53,336 nucleotides of DNA from Lachnospiraceae bacterium (lineage in GTDB: Bacteria; Bacillota; Clostridia; Lachnospirales; Lachnospiraceae), in assembly GCA_028724245.1 (NCBI GenBank), contig JAQYDI010000003.1:1-53336 (forward strand), read 5' to 3'. Below, piece after piece: positions 19,936 to 28,752 of this stretch. The position numbers and the translations under genes are program-made. Below the pieces are notes generated by a model. That model searched no databases. It was not told the origin of the DNA and was given only the letters and a program-made list of their open reading frames with translations. Every line of letters begins with the position of its first letter. Position 1 is the first letter of the stretch.

Positions 19936-21465
19936 TTGACTTATACTCTGAAACTGAAAGAAAAACTGAAAGAGGCATTATCGGCGGTGCTTCCGATTAT
20001 CGGAATCGTGCTGGTACTGTGTTTTTCTGTTGCTCCTGTTTCACCGGGTATCCTGCTGTGTTTTCTGCTTGGGGCGGTTCTGCTGATTACCGGGATGATG
20101 TTTTTTACTCTGGGGGCAGAGATGGCCATGACACCTATGGGAGAACGGGTGGGTACCTGTATGACCCGCACCCGTAAACTGTGGGTGATGATCCTTCTGG
20201 CCTTTCTGCTGGGATTTATTATTACCATATCGGAACCGGATCTGCAGGTTCTGGCCAATCAGGTACCTTCCATTCCCAATATGGTTCTGATCCTGTCGGT
20301 AGCCTGCGGGGTGGGGATTTTTCTGGTTGCGGCGCTGCTGCGTATGCTGTTTGGCATTTCCCTGCCGCCGCTGCTGATTTTATTTTATGCGGTAGTTTTT
20401 CTTCTGGCCTGTTTTGTGCCGGAAAGCTTCCTGAGTGTGGCCTTTGATTCCGGCGGTGTTACAACAGGGCCTATGACGGTTCCTTTTATCATGGCGCTCG
20501 GCATTGGTGTGGCTGCCATTCGAAATGACCGGCATGCATCAGACGACAGTTTCGGCCTGGTTGCCCTGTGTTCCGTTGGTCCCATTTTATCAGTTCTCAT
20601 TCTGGGGATGATCTATCATCCGCAGGAGAGCAATTATGCTGCTGCCGGGATACCGGAAATCGTCAGCTCGGTGGAACTGTGGAAGCTGTTTCAGGAAAGT
20701 TTTCCCACCTATATAAAGGAAATTGCGGTTTCGCTTCTTCCCATTGTGTTGTTTTTTGCCGTGTTTCAGATTGCGGTTCTGAGACTGTCCGGGAAACATC
20801 TTGTAAAGATTCTTATAGGACTTGCCTACACCTATGTGGGTCTGGTATTGTTTCTCACCGGCGTTAATACGGGATTTATGCCTGCGGGAAATTATCTGGG
20901 ACAGGTGATGGCGGAAAACACACATCCCTGGCTTATTGTACCGGTTTCCATGATTATGGGATTTTTCATTGTCCGCGCGGAGCCCGCTGTATATGTATTG
21001 AATAAACAGGTGGAAAGTATTACGGATGGTGCAGTTTCGGAAAGAGCCATGGGCATAAGCCTTTCTCTGGGTGTGGCGGTTTCCCTTGGAATTTCCATGA
21101 TCCGGGTGCTGACCGGTATTTCCATCATGTGGTTTCTGGTTCCCGGATATGCCATTGCTCTGATTATTTCTTTCTTTGTTCCGAAGATCTATACGGCGAT
21201 TGCTTTTGACTCCGGCGGTGTGGCATCCGGTCCCATGACAGCTGCTTTTCTGCTGCCCTTTGCTCAGGGTGCCTGTATGGCTCTGGGAGGAAATATTGTG
21301 ACGGATGCATTCGGACTGGTCGCCATGGTAGCAATGACTCCGCTGATTGCCATTCAGATTCTGGGCCTGATGTCCCGTTTCCAGTCAAAGAAGGAGGAAA
21401 AACCACCTGTTTCTGCTGTATCTGAATTTGACCATCTGCCGGATGATGCAATCATTGAATTATAA
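19936..21465 (+). CDS. DUF1538 multi-pass membrane protein
   Basis: An integral membrane protein of 509 residues with about a dozen hydrophobic segments. It is an internal duplication: FDSGGVTTGPMTVPF near residue 170 recurs as FDSGGVASGPMTAAF near residue 424, as expected for a transporter with inverted or tandem halves. The start is TTG 19936, seven bases after a perfect GGAGGTG; the open frame to 19807 has no ribosome site. The family has no established substrate. The next gene encodes a PII-like protein, and PII proteins commonly gate membrane transporters, so a PII-controlled transport role is likely but inferred. Confidence 0.85.
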   Translation: MTYTLKLKEKLKEALSAVLPIIGIVLVLCFSVAPVSPGILLCFLLGAVLLITGMMFFTLGAEMAMTPMGERVGTCMTRTRKLWVMILLAFLLGFIITISEPDLQVLANQVPSIPNMVLILSVACGVGIFLVAALLRMLFGISLPPLLILFYAVVFLLACFVPESFLSVAFDSGGVTTGPMTVPFIMALGIGVAAIRNDRHASDDSFGLVALCSVGPILSVLILGMIYHPQESNYAAAGIPEIVSSVELWKLFQESFPTYIKEIAVSLLPIVLFFAVFQIAVLRLSGKHLVKILIGLAYTYVGLVLFLTGVNTGFMPAGNYLGQVMAENTHPWLIVPVSMIMGFFIVRAEPAVYVLNKQVESITDGAVSERAMGISLSLGVAVSLGISMIRVLTGISIMWFLVPGYAIALIISFFVPKIYTAIAFDSGGVASGPMTAAFLLPFAQGACMALGGNIVTDAFGLVAMVAMTPLIAIQILGLMSRFQSKKEEKPPVSAVSEFDHLPDDAIIEL

Positions 21466-21536
21466 TGAATCATTGAATACAGAGAATCAATCACGGAGGT
21501 ATTGCAGCAGATGAATTGTTTGAGAAAGGAGGCGCC

Positions 21537-22226
21537 ATGAGTCAGCTCTATATGATGTTTTCTATTCTGGACCGTAATAAAGCCAGAAAGTTTCTGGATT
21601 TTTATCAGGATTCCGGGATTGAGGTGAATTTCAGTACGGTGGCCCGGGGGACGGCTGCCAGTGAGGTGTTGGACTATTTCGGGCTGGAATCCATTGAAAG
21701 GATCATGATCACTTCCATTGTGACCGGAGAAACATGGAAAAAGGTGCGCCGCGGACTGCAGAAGAAGATGAATATCGACATTCCGGGGACAGGAATCGCC
21801 TTTGTAATCCCGTTATCCAGCATCGGCGGCAAAAAACAGCTTCAGTTTTTGACACAGAATCAGAATTATGAGATCGAGGAGGAGAGCACTTTGAAGGATA
21901 CCAAGTATGAATTGCTGGTTGTTATTACCAATCAGGGCTATACGAATCTGGTTATGGACGCGGCCAGAAAGGAACAGGCCGGCGGCGGTACAGTAATTCA
22001 TGCCAAAGGAACCGGTATGGAGGGTGCCGCTCAGTTTTTCGGGATTTCTCTTGCTTCCGAAAAAGAAATAATTTTTATTGTTGTAAAGCGTGAAGACAAA
22101 AACCGTATTATGAAGGCTATCATGACAGAAGCCGGCATGGAAAGCAAGGCCAGATCCATAGTATTTTCTCTTCCTGTTACAAGCACTGCCGGCATGCGGT
22201 TTATGGAAGAACCGGAAGAGGATTGA
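21537..22226 (+). CDS. Tandem PII-like (GlnB-fold) regulatory protein
   Basis: Two GlnB-like halves in 229 residues: about 1-105 (MSQLYMMFSILDRNKARKF) and about 115-229 (KYELLVVITNQGYTNLVMD, then GGGTVIHAKGTG). GGGTVIHAKGTG corresponds to the PII segment that leads into the nucleotide-binding T-loop base. The uridylylated tyrosine of classical GlnB is not evident. AAAGGAGG lies four bases before the ATG. It follows the DUF1538 gene by 71 bp in the same direction and probably controls it. Confidence 0.82.
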   Translation: MSQLYMMFSILDRNKARKFLDFYQDSGIEVNFSTVARGTAASEVLDYFGLESIERIMITSIVTGETWKKVRRGLQKKMNIDIPGTGIAFVIPLSSIGGKKQLQFLTQNQNYEIEEESTLKDTKYELLVVITNQGYTNLVMDAARKEQAGGGTVIHAKGTGMEGAAQFFGISLASEKEIIFIVVKREDKNRIMKAIMTEAGMESKARSIVFSLPVTSTAGMRFMEEPEED

Positions 22227-22233
22227 TGTCAAA

Positions 22234-22262
22234 TTGACCAATCCTGCAATTTGTGTCATAAT
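22234..22262 (+). promoter_or_regulatory. Promoter of the esterase gene
   Basis: TTGACC (22234-22239) and CATAAT (22257-22262), 17 bp spacer. Confidence 0.6.
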
Positions 22263-22297
22263 CATTTACAGGATCAAATGATAAAGGAGAAGTTGCA

Positions 22298-23131
22298 ATG
22301 GCGTATTTACAGGTCAATTATTTATCACAGGCACTGATGCGTACAGTGACGGTCAATGTACTGCTTCCGGCAGACAAACAGACATTTCCGGGGATGCCGG
22401 AATCGGAAGGTGCACCGTATAAGACGCTTTATCTGCTGCACGGCATATTCGGAGATTATACGGACTGGATTCACGGAACCAACATTCAGCGCTGGGCAGA
22501 TGAAAAAAATCTTGCAGTGGTTATGCCTTCCGGCGAGAATATGTTTTATCTGGATCAGGAAAAATCCCATGCACTGTACGGGGAATTCATCGGAAAAGAA
22601 CTGGTGGAAATGACCCGGAAGATGTTCCCTCTTTCTCATAAAAGAGAGGACACTTTCATTGCGGGATTGTCCATGGGCGGATACGGTGCGTTGAGAAACG
22701 GACTGAAATATCACGAAACCTTCGGATACATAGGCGCACTTTCCGCTGCGCTGATCGTAGATGATCTGGAGACAAGAACAGATGATTCCCCGTTTTTTAT
22801 CGAAACCAGAAGCTATGCAGAATCCGTCTTCGGGGATCTGTCAAAAGTGAAAGAGAGCGATAAAAACCCGGAATGGACGGCACGCCGGCTGAAAGAGAAA
22901 GGTGCAGAAATACCGCGGATCTATATGGCCTGCGGTGCCGAAGACGGCCTTCTTCCCACCAACAGGAAATTTTACAATGTCCTGAAGGAGGCAGGAATCG
23001 ATGCAGAGCTTACCGTAGCACCGGGAAACCATGAGTGGGATTTCTGGAACCGATATATAAAGGAATTTCTGGACTGGTTGCCGCTTGGTGAAGGTACAGC
23101 AGGAATGAGCAGCGGCAATGTGGGAATCTAG
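22298..23131 (+). CDS. Alpha/beta-hydrolase esterase (EstA/esterase D type)
   Basis: A 277-residue cytosolic serine hydrolase. The nucleophile elbow GLSMGGYG lies near residue 125, the oxyanion region LLHGIFGDYTDW near 46, the acid in CGAEDGL near 212 and the catalytic His in PGNHEWDFW near 245. This matches the tributyrin esterase/S-formylglutathione-hydrolase-like group, which cleaves short acyl esters and in gut bacteria often works on acetylated or feruloylated sugars; the true substrate is not evident. AAAGGAG precedes the ATG. Single-gene unit. Confidence 0.88.
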   Translation: MAYLQVNYLSQALMRTVTVNVLLPADKQTFPGMPESEGAPYKTLYLLHGIFGDYTDWIHGTNIQRWADEKNLAVVMPSGENMFYLDQEKSHALYGEFIGKELVEMTRKMFPLSHKREDTFIAGLSMGGYGALRNGLKYHETFGYIGALSAALIVDDLETRTDDSPFFIETRSYAESVFGDLSKVKESDKNPEWTARRLKEKGAEIPRIYMACGAEDGLLPTNRKFYNVLKEAGIDAELTVAPGNHEWDFWNRYIKEFLDWLPLGEGTAGMSSGNVGI

Positions 23132-23270
23132 CATGTCGCTGCATTAATAATTAAGTCACACCAAAACTGTTAAAGACACTCTTTTCCGGATTTCTCTTTA
23201 AAGCAAAAGAAGAAAATATTACAGTAATCGAACTGGCAATAAAAGAGGAAAATTGCGAAGGAGATCGAAA

Positions 23271-23614
23271 ATGGATTTATTTGCTGCTTTTATGCTTTTT
23301 TGATAGCTTATGTAAGCAATGCAACCTGCAGTTTACATTTAGAACCTGCTGAAAAGAAGCTGACAAAAGGCGAAAAGGTAGTTGATAATGTATTGGGAGT
23401 CTTTACTGATGCTCCGTTCGGGATACCGGAACTGATCAATTCAATAAAAAATACAGATAAACAATTCTATCTGGTAGAAAAAGGCGGTAAGCAGTTTTTT
23501 GTAACCGTAACAGATGAATTTATAGAGACCCGTCGGCTGGCAAAGCGAATTGATGGTAATAAATTTGAAATTGGAAGCTGGAAATTCAACAAATGCAAAT
23601 ATGAGGTGAAATAA
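23271..23614 (+). pseudogene. Small unknown protein gene with an apparent frameshift
   Basis: A good ribosome site (GAAGGAGA) precedes ATG 23271, but that frame ends after ten codons (MDLFAAFMLF). One extra T in the T6 run at about 23295-23300 would join it to the downstream frame, which reads LIAYVSNATCSLHLEP and runs to 23614, giving about 114 residues with a hydrophobic N-terminus. The downstream part (KKLTKGEKVVDNVLGVF, ending KFNKCKYEVK) matches no family I know. The break could be a real mutation, a phase-variable run or a sequencing error; translation from TTG 23300 is a weaker option. Confidence 0.5.
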
Positions 23615-23662
23615 AGATTAAGAAAGATATTAAGATAAATTAAAAAAGCTAAAAGAAAAGTA

Positions 23663-23710
23663 TTGACAGCTAATGATAATTAGCTTATAATACAGCTAAT
23701 CATCATTAGC
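23663..23710 (+). promoter_or_regulatory. Promoter with twin palindromic operators for the TetR gene
   Basis: TTGACA (23663-23668) and TATAAT (23686-23691) are 17 bp apart. GCTAATGATAATTAGC (23669-23684) fills the spacer and GCTAATCATCATTAGC (23695-23710) lies over the transcription start. Both fit GCTAATNATNATTAGC and are 26 bp apart, a textbook autorepressor site. Confidence 0.85.
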
Positions 23711-23729
23711 CGATGCAGGAGGGATGGAG

Positions 23730-24344
23730 ATGAACACAAAGCAGAAAATACTTTTGGAATCATTGCGGTTGTTCTCGCAAAGAGGGTATGATGCAGTTAG
23801 CGTGGAACAGATTGCTGCTGCGGTTGGAATCAAAGCTCCTTCTCTATATAAGCATTATAAGAGCAAACAGGACATTTTTGATGCAATATTTGAAGAAACG
23901 GCCAAAAGATATGAAGCATTTACGGACACGATTTCCGTGCATGTCCAGAATTCCGAGCAGGATGTCATTGTATTTGAACAGATCACTGCAGATGATCTGG
24001 TTGAGAAAGTAAAATCTTTAATAGAGTATTCTTTGCATGATGAGTACGTCAGCAGATTCAGGCGGATGATGACGATTGAACAGTTTCGCTCTCCGGAACT
24101 TTCTGCACTTTATTCGCAAAGGTATGTCAATCAGATTCATGATTATCACAAAGGACTGTTTACAAAAATGATTGCAGCAGGTGTACTGGCAGATGAGGAT
24201 CCCGGTATACTTGCAATGATGTATGATGCACCAATTTTTGTTTTGCTTGGAGAATGTGACAGGCATCCGGAAAAAGAGCCGGAATGTATGAAGACGCTGG
24301 AGAAACATGTCCGATTGTTTTATAAAACATTTAATTGCAGATAA
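23730..24344 (+). CDS. TetR/AcrR-family transcriptional regulator
   Basis: A 204-residue repressor. The N-terminal helix-turn-helix domain (residues 1-47) contains YDAVSVEQIAAAVGIKAPSLYKHYKSKQDIF; the C-terminal ligand domain is unassigned. The start is ATG 23730 because AGGAGGG touches the earlier ATG at 23724. It is preceded by its probable operators. The flavodoxin-like gene after it is the nearest candidate target. Confidence 0.9.
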   Translation: MNTKQKILLESLRLFSQRGYDAVSVEQIAAAVGIKAPSLYKHYKSKQDIFDAIFEETAKRYEAFTDTISVHVQNSEQDVIVFEQITADDLVEKVKSLIEYSLHDEYVSRFRRMMTIEQFRSPELSALYSQRYVNQIHDYHKGLFTKMIAAGVLADEDPGILAMMYDAPIFVLLGECDRHPEKEPECMKTLEKHVRLFYKTFNCR

Positions 24345-24360
24345 AAAGAACAGGCCAGAC

Positions 24361-24413
24361 GCAGAAGACGCAGTGCTGAATGATGAAAACCATTCATGTA
24401 CTGCGTCTTCTGC
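24361..24413 (+). repeat. Palindromic hairpin repeat, copy 1
   Basis: GCAGAAGACGCAGT (24361-24374) pairs perfectly with ACTGCGTCTTCTGC (24400-24413), with an inner GAATG/CATTC stem. It lies just after the TetR gene and may end its transcript, although only a short T tract follows. A related copy is at 25393-25429. Confidence 0.7.
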
Positions 24414-24481
24414 TGTCAGGTACCTTTTATATGAAAAATCCGGACCGGTGAATCGGTTCTGAGCCAGAAAGGAGAGCTATA

Positions 24482-24997
24482 ATGAAAGCAATTGTTTACA
24501 CATCCAACACAGGAAACACGGAGAGATATGCAAAGATGCTTGGGCATCAGATTAATCTTCCGGTTTATCCCCTTGATGATGCCAAAAAAGTTTTGGAAAG
24601 AGAGACTCCGATTATTTATTTTGGATGGATCATGGCAAGCGGCATCAAGGGCTATAAAGAAGCAGAAAAGCGGTTTTGTATTCGCATGGTCTGCGCAGTA
24701 GGCATGGGGGCAACCGGGACACAGGTGGACGAAATTAGGAATAAGAATCAGATTCCTTCGTCAATGGAGGTTTTTACCCTGCAGGGCGGCTTTGATATGG
24801 AAAAACTGCGGGGAATCAATAAGCTGATGATGAGTATGGTGGTGAAAACGGCAGGAAAAGCACTTGCTGAAAAGAAAGACAGAACTCCGGAAGAGGATGA
24901 TATGCTGGATCTGATGATGAATGGCGGCAGCCGGGTAAGCATGGAAAATCTTTCAGAAGCGATAGAGTGGTATGAACGGAAGCGAGATTTGATTTGA
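24482..24997 (+). CDS. Flavodoxin-like protein
   Basis: A 171-residue flavodoxin-domain protein. YTSNTGNTERYAKML (residues 6-20) is the phosphate-binding loop for FMN, and residues 40-80 supply the second flavin contact region. The C-terminal half (MMSMVVKTAGKALAEKK) is more like the flavodoxin/protoporphyrinogen-oxidase-like group than a short electron-carrier flavodoxin. AGAAAGGAGAG precedes the ATG. It follows the TetR gene and is flanked by both copies of the hairpin repeat. Confidence 0.8.
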   Translation: MKAIVYTSNTGNTERYAKMLGHQINLPVYPLDDAKKVLERETPIIYFGWIMASGIKGYKEAEKRFCIRMVCAVGMGATGTQVDEIRNKNQIPSSMEVFTLQGGFDMEKLRGINKLMMSMVVKTAGKALAEKKDRTPEEDDMLDLMMNGGSRVSMENLSEAIEWYERKRDLI

Positions 24998-25157
24998 ATA
25001 TGGTGAATGATATGAACTCCAAAACATCATACATAACATTCCTGACGATATCATATCACTTTTCCATGCGATTAGCAGTGGGACAGTTAGTTACGATCAT
25101 CTAACGAGAATTTTGAAAATGAAACAAACAAAAAAAGATTGATTGGGAGAAAGTGCT

Positions 25158-25385
25158 ATGGCTGCGTTAGGAGGATTACTGTTCCTTTTTATTATACTTG
25201 TAATCGGATCAGGGATTGTATTATCGGCAATTATCGGATTGATTGTATGTAAAAAACTTGGTAAAAGGAAAGATAAAAAGTGCAAATTGATTTTTAAGAT
25301 ATTGCTGTGGATACTGTTAAGTACTGGAATGGTGGTTACCGTAATTCCTCTAATGTATTTTTTTCTTATTATTTCAAACTGGTAA
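25158..25385 (+). CDS. Small two-segment membrane protein
   Basis: A 75-residue protein with two hydrophobic segments (about residues 5-28 and 46-70) split by a very basic loop, KKLGKRKDKKCK. The start is ATG 25158 with GGGAGA seven bases upstream. No family recognised. Confidence 0.55.
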   Translation: MAALGGLLFLFIILVIGSGIVLSAIIGLIVCKKLGKRKDKKCKLIFKILLWILLSTGMVVTVIPLMYFFLIISNW

Positions 25386-25392
25386 AGTTTTG

Positions 25393-25429
25393 ACGCAGTG
25401 CTGAACCGTGAAACCGACCAGTACTGCGT
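25393..25429 (+). repeat. Palindromic hairpin repeat, copy 2
   Basis: ACGCAGT (25393-25399) and ACTGCGT (25423-25429) form the stem. ACGCAGTGCTGAA, GAAA and GTACTGCGT are shared with the copy at 24361. A T-rich tail (TTTTATATTTTATAC) makes it a plausible terminator. Confidence 0.65.
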
Positions 25430-25500
25430 TTTATATTTTATACGAATAGAACTTGAATGATATCAGAAAAGGAGAAATCTTTGGAAGTTCATCAATCTCC

Positions 25501-26730
25501 TTAAAGAGGCCATTGCAGATACAGGTAGTTCGGCACATCTTTCCAGTGCAGCTGGCCGGAAACGGCCGGATGAGCCAGTTTGATGTGCCGGAGTTTTTTC
25601 ATATCCGGAATATCTGCCAGCAGAGGATCTCCGATTACTGTCTGATATCTGCCGGAACGAAGCAGATCAAGGAGTTCTCTTTCCGATTTCAGGTGTACAT
25701 CATGTTTTCCGGCAAATGCAGGATTCCATCCGAAAAAGCCGGCAGTATCCGCCTGAATTTGAGGGTGTTTCAGTTCCATGGCACGCCGCAGGGAGTTTCC
25801 CATGATCTGATCCATAATGATGAGGATTCTTCCTTCCGGCTGTTCTGTCTGTACCGGTATGCTCATATCACCTGTACCGAACCTTTCTGCTTTTCTGCAG
25901 CCTGACTGACAGAGGGATTCCGTAAGATTATACTGATTCGGAAGAATGACATCGCTTCCGCGGGAACAGACATCCAGAGCCTTCAGAAGCTCCCCAAAAG
26001 CAGTCTGCCCCATGGGTGCAGCTGCTGCATATGGCGTTCCAAAGTGTGTTTTCAGGTATTCACCGATTTCTGCGCCTGCTGCAGATACGGCCAGATTCAC
26101 CTGCGCTTTTGCCAGATTTTCAATCTGCTCCTTTGTGGTTCCCATAAAAAGACATGCATTCACTGTCCATCCGGCTTCTTCCAGCTTTTTTCTCAGTGCA
26201 ATGTCAGTTCCTACATTCCCGTAATCAAGCGGCGTCATGCCCAGAATATTCACACTGCGCGGGATGATCTCCGACGCATCGGCTTTTCGTGTGAAACGAC
26301 TGATCAGCGCTTTGCCGGCAGAAACGATTCCCCGGTCGTAATAATCAAAGCCGTTTGTGGAAAAACCGAAGGAACAGATGCCGGTGCGGTCTTCAATTTC
26401 ACAGGCCATTCCCTCCATATCCATACCGGTAATAGCAGGAACAGGTGTTCCTATGAGGGCAATCATGGAAAGTTCCATCTCTTCTGCCGCGCGGGACACC
26501 GCATTGATGACCTTTTCGTCATTTCCCAGTACCGCATCAATGGTGCGCAGCTGCGTACTTAAAACAGGACGCACGTTTTCCTCCCATCTTGGTTCATCAC
26601 AGTATACATAATGCGCGGTACAGCAGCTTCCGTCATTGATGGCAGTCAGACAGTTCAGATCAAAAAGAGAAGAGCAGACACCGGTATAATCACTTGCAAA
26701 CGGAGGCAGATAAATGCATAATTTTGCCAT
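25501..26730 (-). CDS. Nitrogenase component 1-like protein (subunit 1)
   Basis: A 409-residue homologue of nitrogenase NifD/NifK/NifE/NifN. The start is ATG at the complement of 26728-26730, after AAAGGA. The N-terminus has the P-cluster-type region: PFASDYTGVCSS with Cys19, Cys27, then GSCCTAH with Cys36/Cys37, and CDEPRW. DAVLGNDEKVI and later GTPVPAITGMDMEG fit the family's second domain. The His/Cys pair that holds FeMo-cofactor in NifD is not evident, so nitrogen fixation is unlikely. Last gene of the minus-strand operon; it should pair with the gene at 26769-27962. Confidence 0.87.
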   Translation of the reverse strand: MAKLCIYLPPFASDYTGVCSSLFDLNCLTAINDGSCCTAHYVYCDEPRWEENVRPVLSTQLRTIDAVLGNDEKVINAVSRAAEEMELSMIALIGTPVPAITGMDMEGMACEIEDRTGICSFGFSTNGFDYYDRGIVSAGKALISRFTRKADASEIIPRSVNILGMTPLDYGNVGTDIALRKKLEEAGWTVNACLFMGTTKEQIENLAKAQVNLAVSAAGAEIGEYLKTHFGTPYAAAAPMGQTAFGELLKALDVCSRGSDVILPNQYNLTESLCQSGCRKAERFGTGDMSIPVQTEQPEGRILIIMDQIMGNSLRRAMELKHPQIQADTAGFFGWNPAFAGKHDVHLKSERELLDLLRSGRYQTVIGDPLLADIPDMKKLRHIKLAHPAVSGQLHWKDVPNYLYLQWPL

Positions 26731-26768
26731 AATTCCAATCCTTTCTGTCAAAACTGTTTGTCCGACAA

Positions 26769-27962
26769 CTATTTCCTTCCATCCTGTTTCATACCGCTTT
26801 CCCTGAGCAGACACATCAGCCGACGGATCCCGTGGAATCCAAAATATCCTTCATCGTGCCAGATGTCAGCCACTTTTTCTGTTTTCAGCAGACGGGCTGC
26901 ATCGACTCCGATGGCCAGACATTCCGGATCGCACAGCGTATCCATATGATCGTACCGGTCTTTCCTGAGAAACTGTATATGGGGATAATGCTGCTTAACC
27001 CATTGTTCAGCCCGTTCATCCGGTTCTGCCATAAACGGCTTGTAAAAAATATACCGGACCTGAAATCCGTATTTCAACAGGGCAGCAGCACCCTGAAACG
27101 GCATGAGAAATGCGCTGCAGTCGATGGCAAGGGGTGTGGATCCCAGTTCTTTCACCGTCTGCTCCACTTCCTTTGCCGTTTCCTGCATAAAATGTCCAAG
27201 ATCCGGTTCCGGCTGATCAAGCAGTCCTGCAAGTTTCCGGTATCCTTCCGCAACAATATCCATATCATAGCTGGTTGGAAAATAGTAATAGGGAATATCC
27301 AGATCATCTGTCATACAGTGCATCACATCATCACTGACATGGCGCATGCCCACAGCCAGACGGCTTTTTGCCATTGCCTGATAATCCTCATAAGTTTCGC
27401 AGTGAAACAACTCCCGTACAGGGCCGGCTCCCCACTGTTCAAGCAGCTGCAGAAATTCACATTCCGGGTCCAGAGAAACAAAGTTTCCAAGGAAGTTGAT
27501 ACCCTGGTCATGCCGGTCTGCAGGATCAAGAAAGCGATACATGTTTCTCGTTTTTTTCATACCGCTTTTTTGGCGGTTTTCTTCCATCGAAACCGGATCG
27601 ATATGTTCCACGGCAAAATGACATCCGGGAAAGCGAAGCTGCAGTTCTGCCATCAGTGCTTCTTCGTCTGTTCCAAGAAAATCATCAATGCAGAATACAC
27701 CCAGAAGGAAAATATGAGGTGCCGGATGCAGGACATCCAACAACTCGGAAACAGCATCTCCAATGAGATTTTCGTAGTCACCGGAGATGACATCAGCTTC
27801 TGTGATAAAGAGAAAGGAGATGTTTCTGCGGTCTCCGTACATGGATTCATGGAATGCGTGACGCCTGGAGCAGGCAGAAAGGCCGATAAACAGCGTGTGG
27901 CTGCCCGGTATACGGAGAACCGTATGGGGCTTTGCCGGTTTCGGCAGATAATAAGACAGCAT
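26769..27962 (-). CDS. Nitrogenase component 1-like protein (subunit 2)
   Basis: A 397-residue component-1 homologue, more divergent than its neighbour. Start: ATG at the complement of 27960-27962, with GGGGAGGAG upstream and the start next to the stop of the NifH-like gene. Possible cluster ligands are Cys31 (GLSACSRRH) and Cys91 (GVFCIDDFLGTD, at the place of the third P-cluster Cys). GMRHVSDDVMH and PYYYFPTSYDMD lie in the middle. Together with subunit 1 it should form the catalytic tetramer fed by the Fe protein. Substrate unknown. Confidence 0.8.
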   Translation of the reverse strand: MLSYYLPKPAKPHTVLRIPGSHTLFIGLSACSRRHAFHESMYGDRRNISFLFITEADVISGDYENLIGDAVSELLDVLHPAPHIFLLGVFCIDDFLGTDEEALMAELQLRFPGCHFAVEHIDPVSMEENRQKSGMKKTRNMYRFLDPADRHDQGINFLGNFVSLDPECEFLQLLEQWGAGPVRELFHCETYEDYQAMAKSRLAVGMRHVSDDVMHCMTDDLDIPYYYFPTSYDMDIVAEGYRKLAGLLDQPEPDLGHFMQETAKEVEQTVKELGSTPLAIDCSAFLMPFQGAAALLKYGFQVRYIFYKPFMAEPDERAEQWVKQHYPHIQFLRKDRYDHMDTLCDPECLAIGVDAARLLKTEKVADIWHDEGYFGFHGIRRLMCLLRESGMKQDGRK

Positions 27963-27963
27963 A

Positions 27964-28737
27964 TCAGTTCTCCTCCCCGCACGCACAACTGCATTCTTTC
28001 AGAACGGTCTGCGCCAGTTTCCGGTAGACCTGTGCCATATCCGATCCGGGAAATGCCTCTACCACGGTTGCATTCAATTCCTCTGCAGTCTGCACAATAT
28101 CGCAGCGGGGAATATCCGCTGTGATGCGGGTTCCCATTTTTTCAGCTGCAGCCTGTACCAGTTCCACTTCATTTTTTACATTTCGTCTGTTCAGGATCAG
28201 ACCGCCGAGCCGGGCATAATTGCGCGCCTTAAACTGATCCAGAGCCTTTGCAATATTGGAGGCGGCAAACAGGGACATTTTTTCTCCTGAGGTGACAATA
28301 AAAACGCAGTCAGCATATTTTCTGCGCAGAGGCATGGCGAAACCGCCGCATACCACATCGCCAAGCACATCATAGATCACCACATCGGGCCGGTAGATTT
28401 CATAGGCATGCAGTTCCTCCAGCTTTTCAAAAGCGGTGATAATGCCCCGCCCGGCGCAGCCGATACCGGGCGTGGGGCCGCCGGCTTCCACACAGAGTAC
28501 GCCTGACCTGCTTTCATGAACTACACGTTCCAGCGTCAGAGCATCCGGAGATTCCCGCAGAATGTCCAGCACAGTGGGAACCTCCTGTCCTTCCATCAGC
28601 AGGCTGGTGGAATCTGATTTGGGATCGCAGCCGATCTGCATGACCTGCAGACCGGAATCGGAAAGCGCTGCGGAAAGATTGGCTGCAGTAGTGGATTTTC
28701 CGATTCCGCCTTTTCCGTAAATAGCAATTTTCAGCAT
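27964..28737 (-). CDS. NifH-like Fe protein (ATP-dependent reductase)
   Basis: A 257-residue P-loop ATPase of the NifH/BchL/CfbC family that passes low-potential electrons to a component-1 partner. Walker [10 protein letters not shown] is at residues 8-16. The two cysteines that hold the shared 4Fe-4S cluster in the dimer are both present: Cys94 ([12 protein letters not shown]) and Cys130 ([12 protein letters not shown]). It is shorter than true NifH (about 275). No other nif biosynthesis genes (nifB, E, N) are beside it, which argues for a nitrogenase-like enzyme rather than nitrogenase. Confidence 0.92.
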   Translation of the reverse strand: MLKIAIYGKGGIGKSTTAANLSAALSDSGLQVMQIGCDPKSDSTSLLMEGQEVPTVLDILRESPDALTLERVVHESRSGVLCVEAGGPTPGIGCAGRGIITAFEKLEELHAYEIYRPDVVIYDVLGDVVCGGFAMPLRRKYADCVFIVTSGEKMSLFAASNIAKALDQFKARNYARLGGLILNRRNVKNEVELVQAAAEKMGTRITADIPRCDIVQTAEELNATVVEAFPGSDMAQVYRKLAQTVLKECSCACGEEN

Positions 28738-28752
28738 GATTTTACCGCCCTC

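Noticed and set aside
26832..28124. 430-codon plus-strand frame across the nitrogenase-like genes
   Set aside because: It spans three genes on the other strand, including the NifH-like gene with intact motifs, and shows no family features.
25501..28737. True nitrogenase for nitrogen fixation
   Set aside because: The component-1 proteins are short, lack evident FeMo-cofactor ligands, and no nifB, nifE or nifN genes accompany them.
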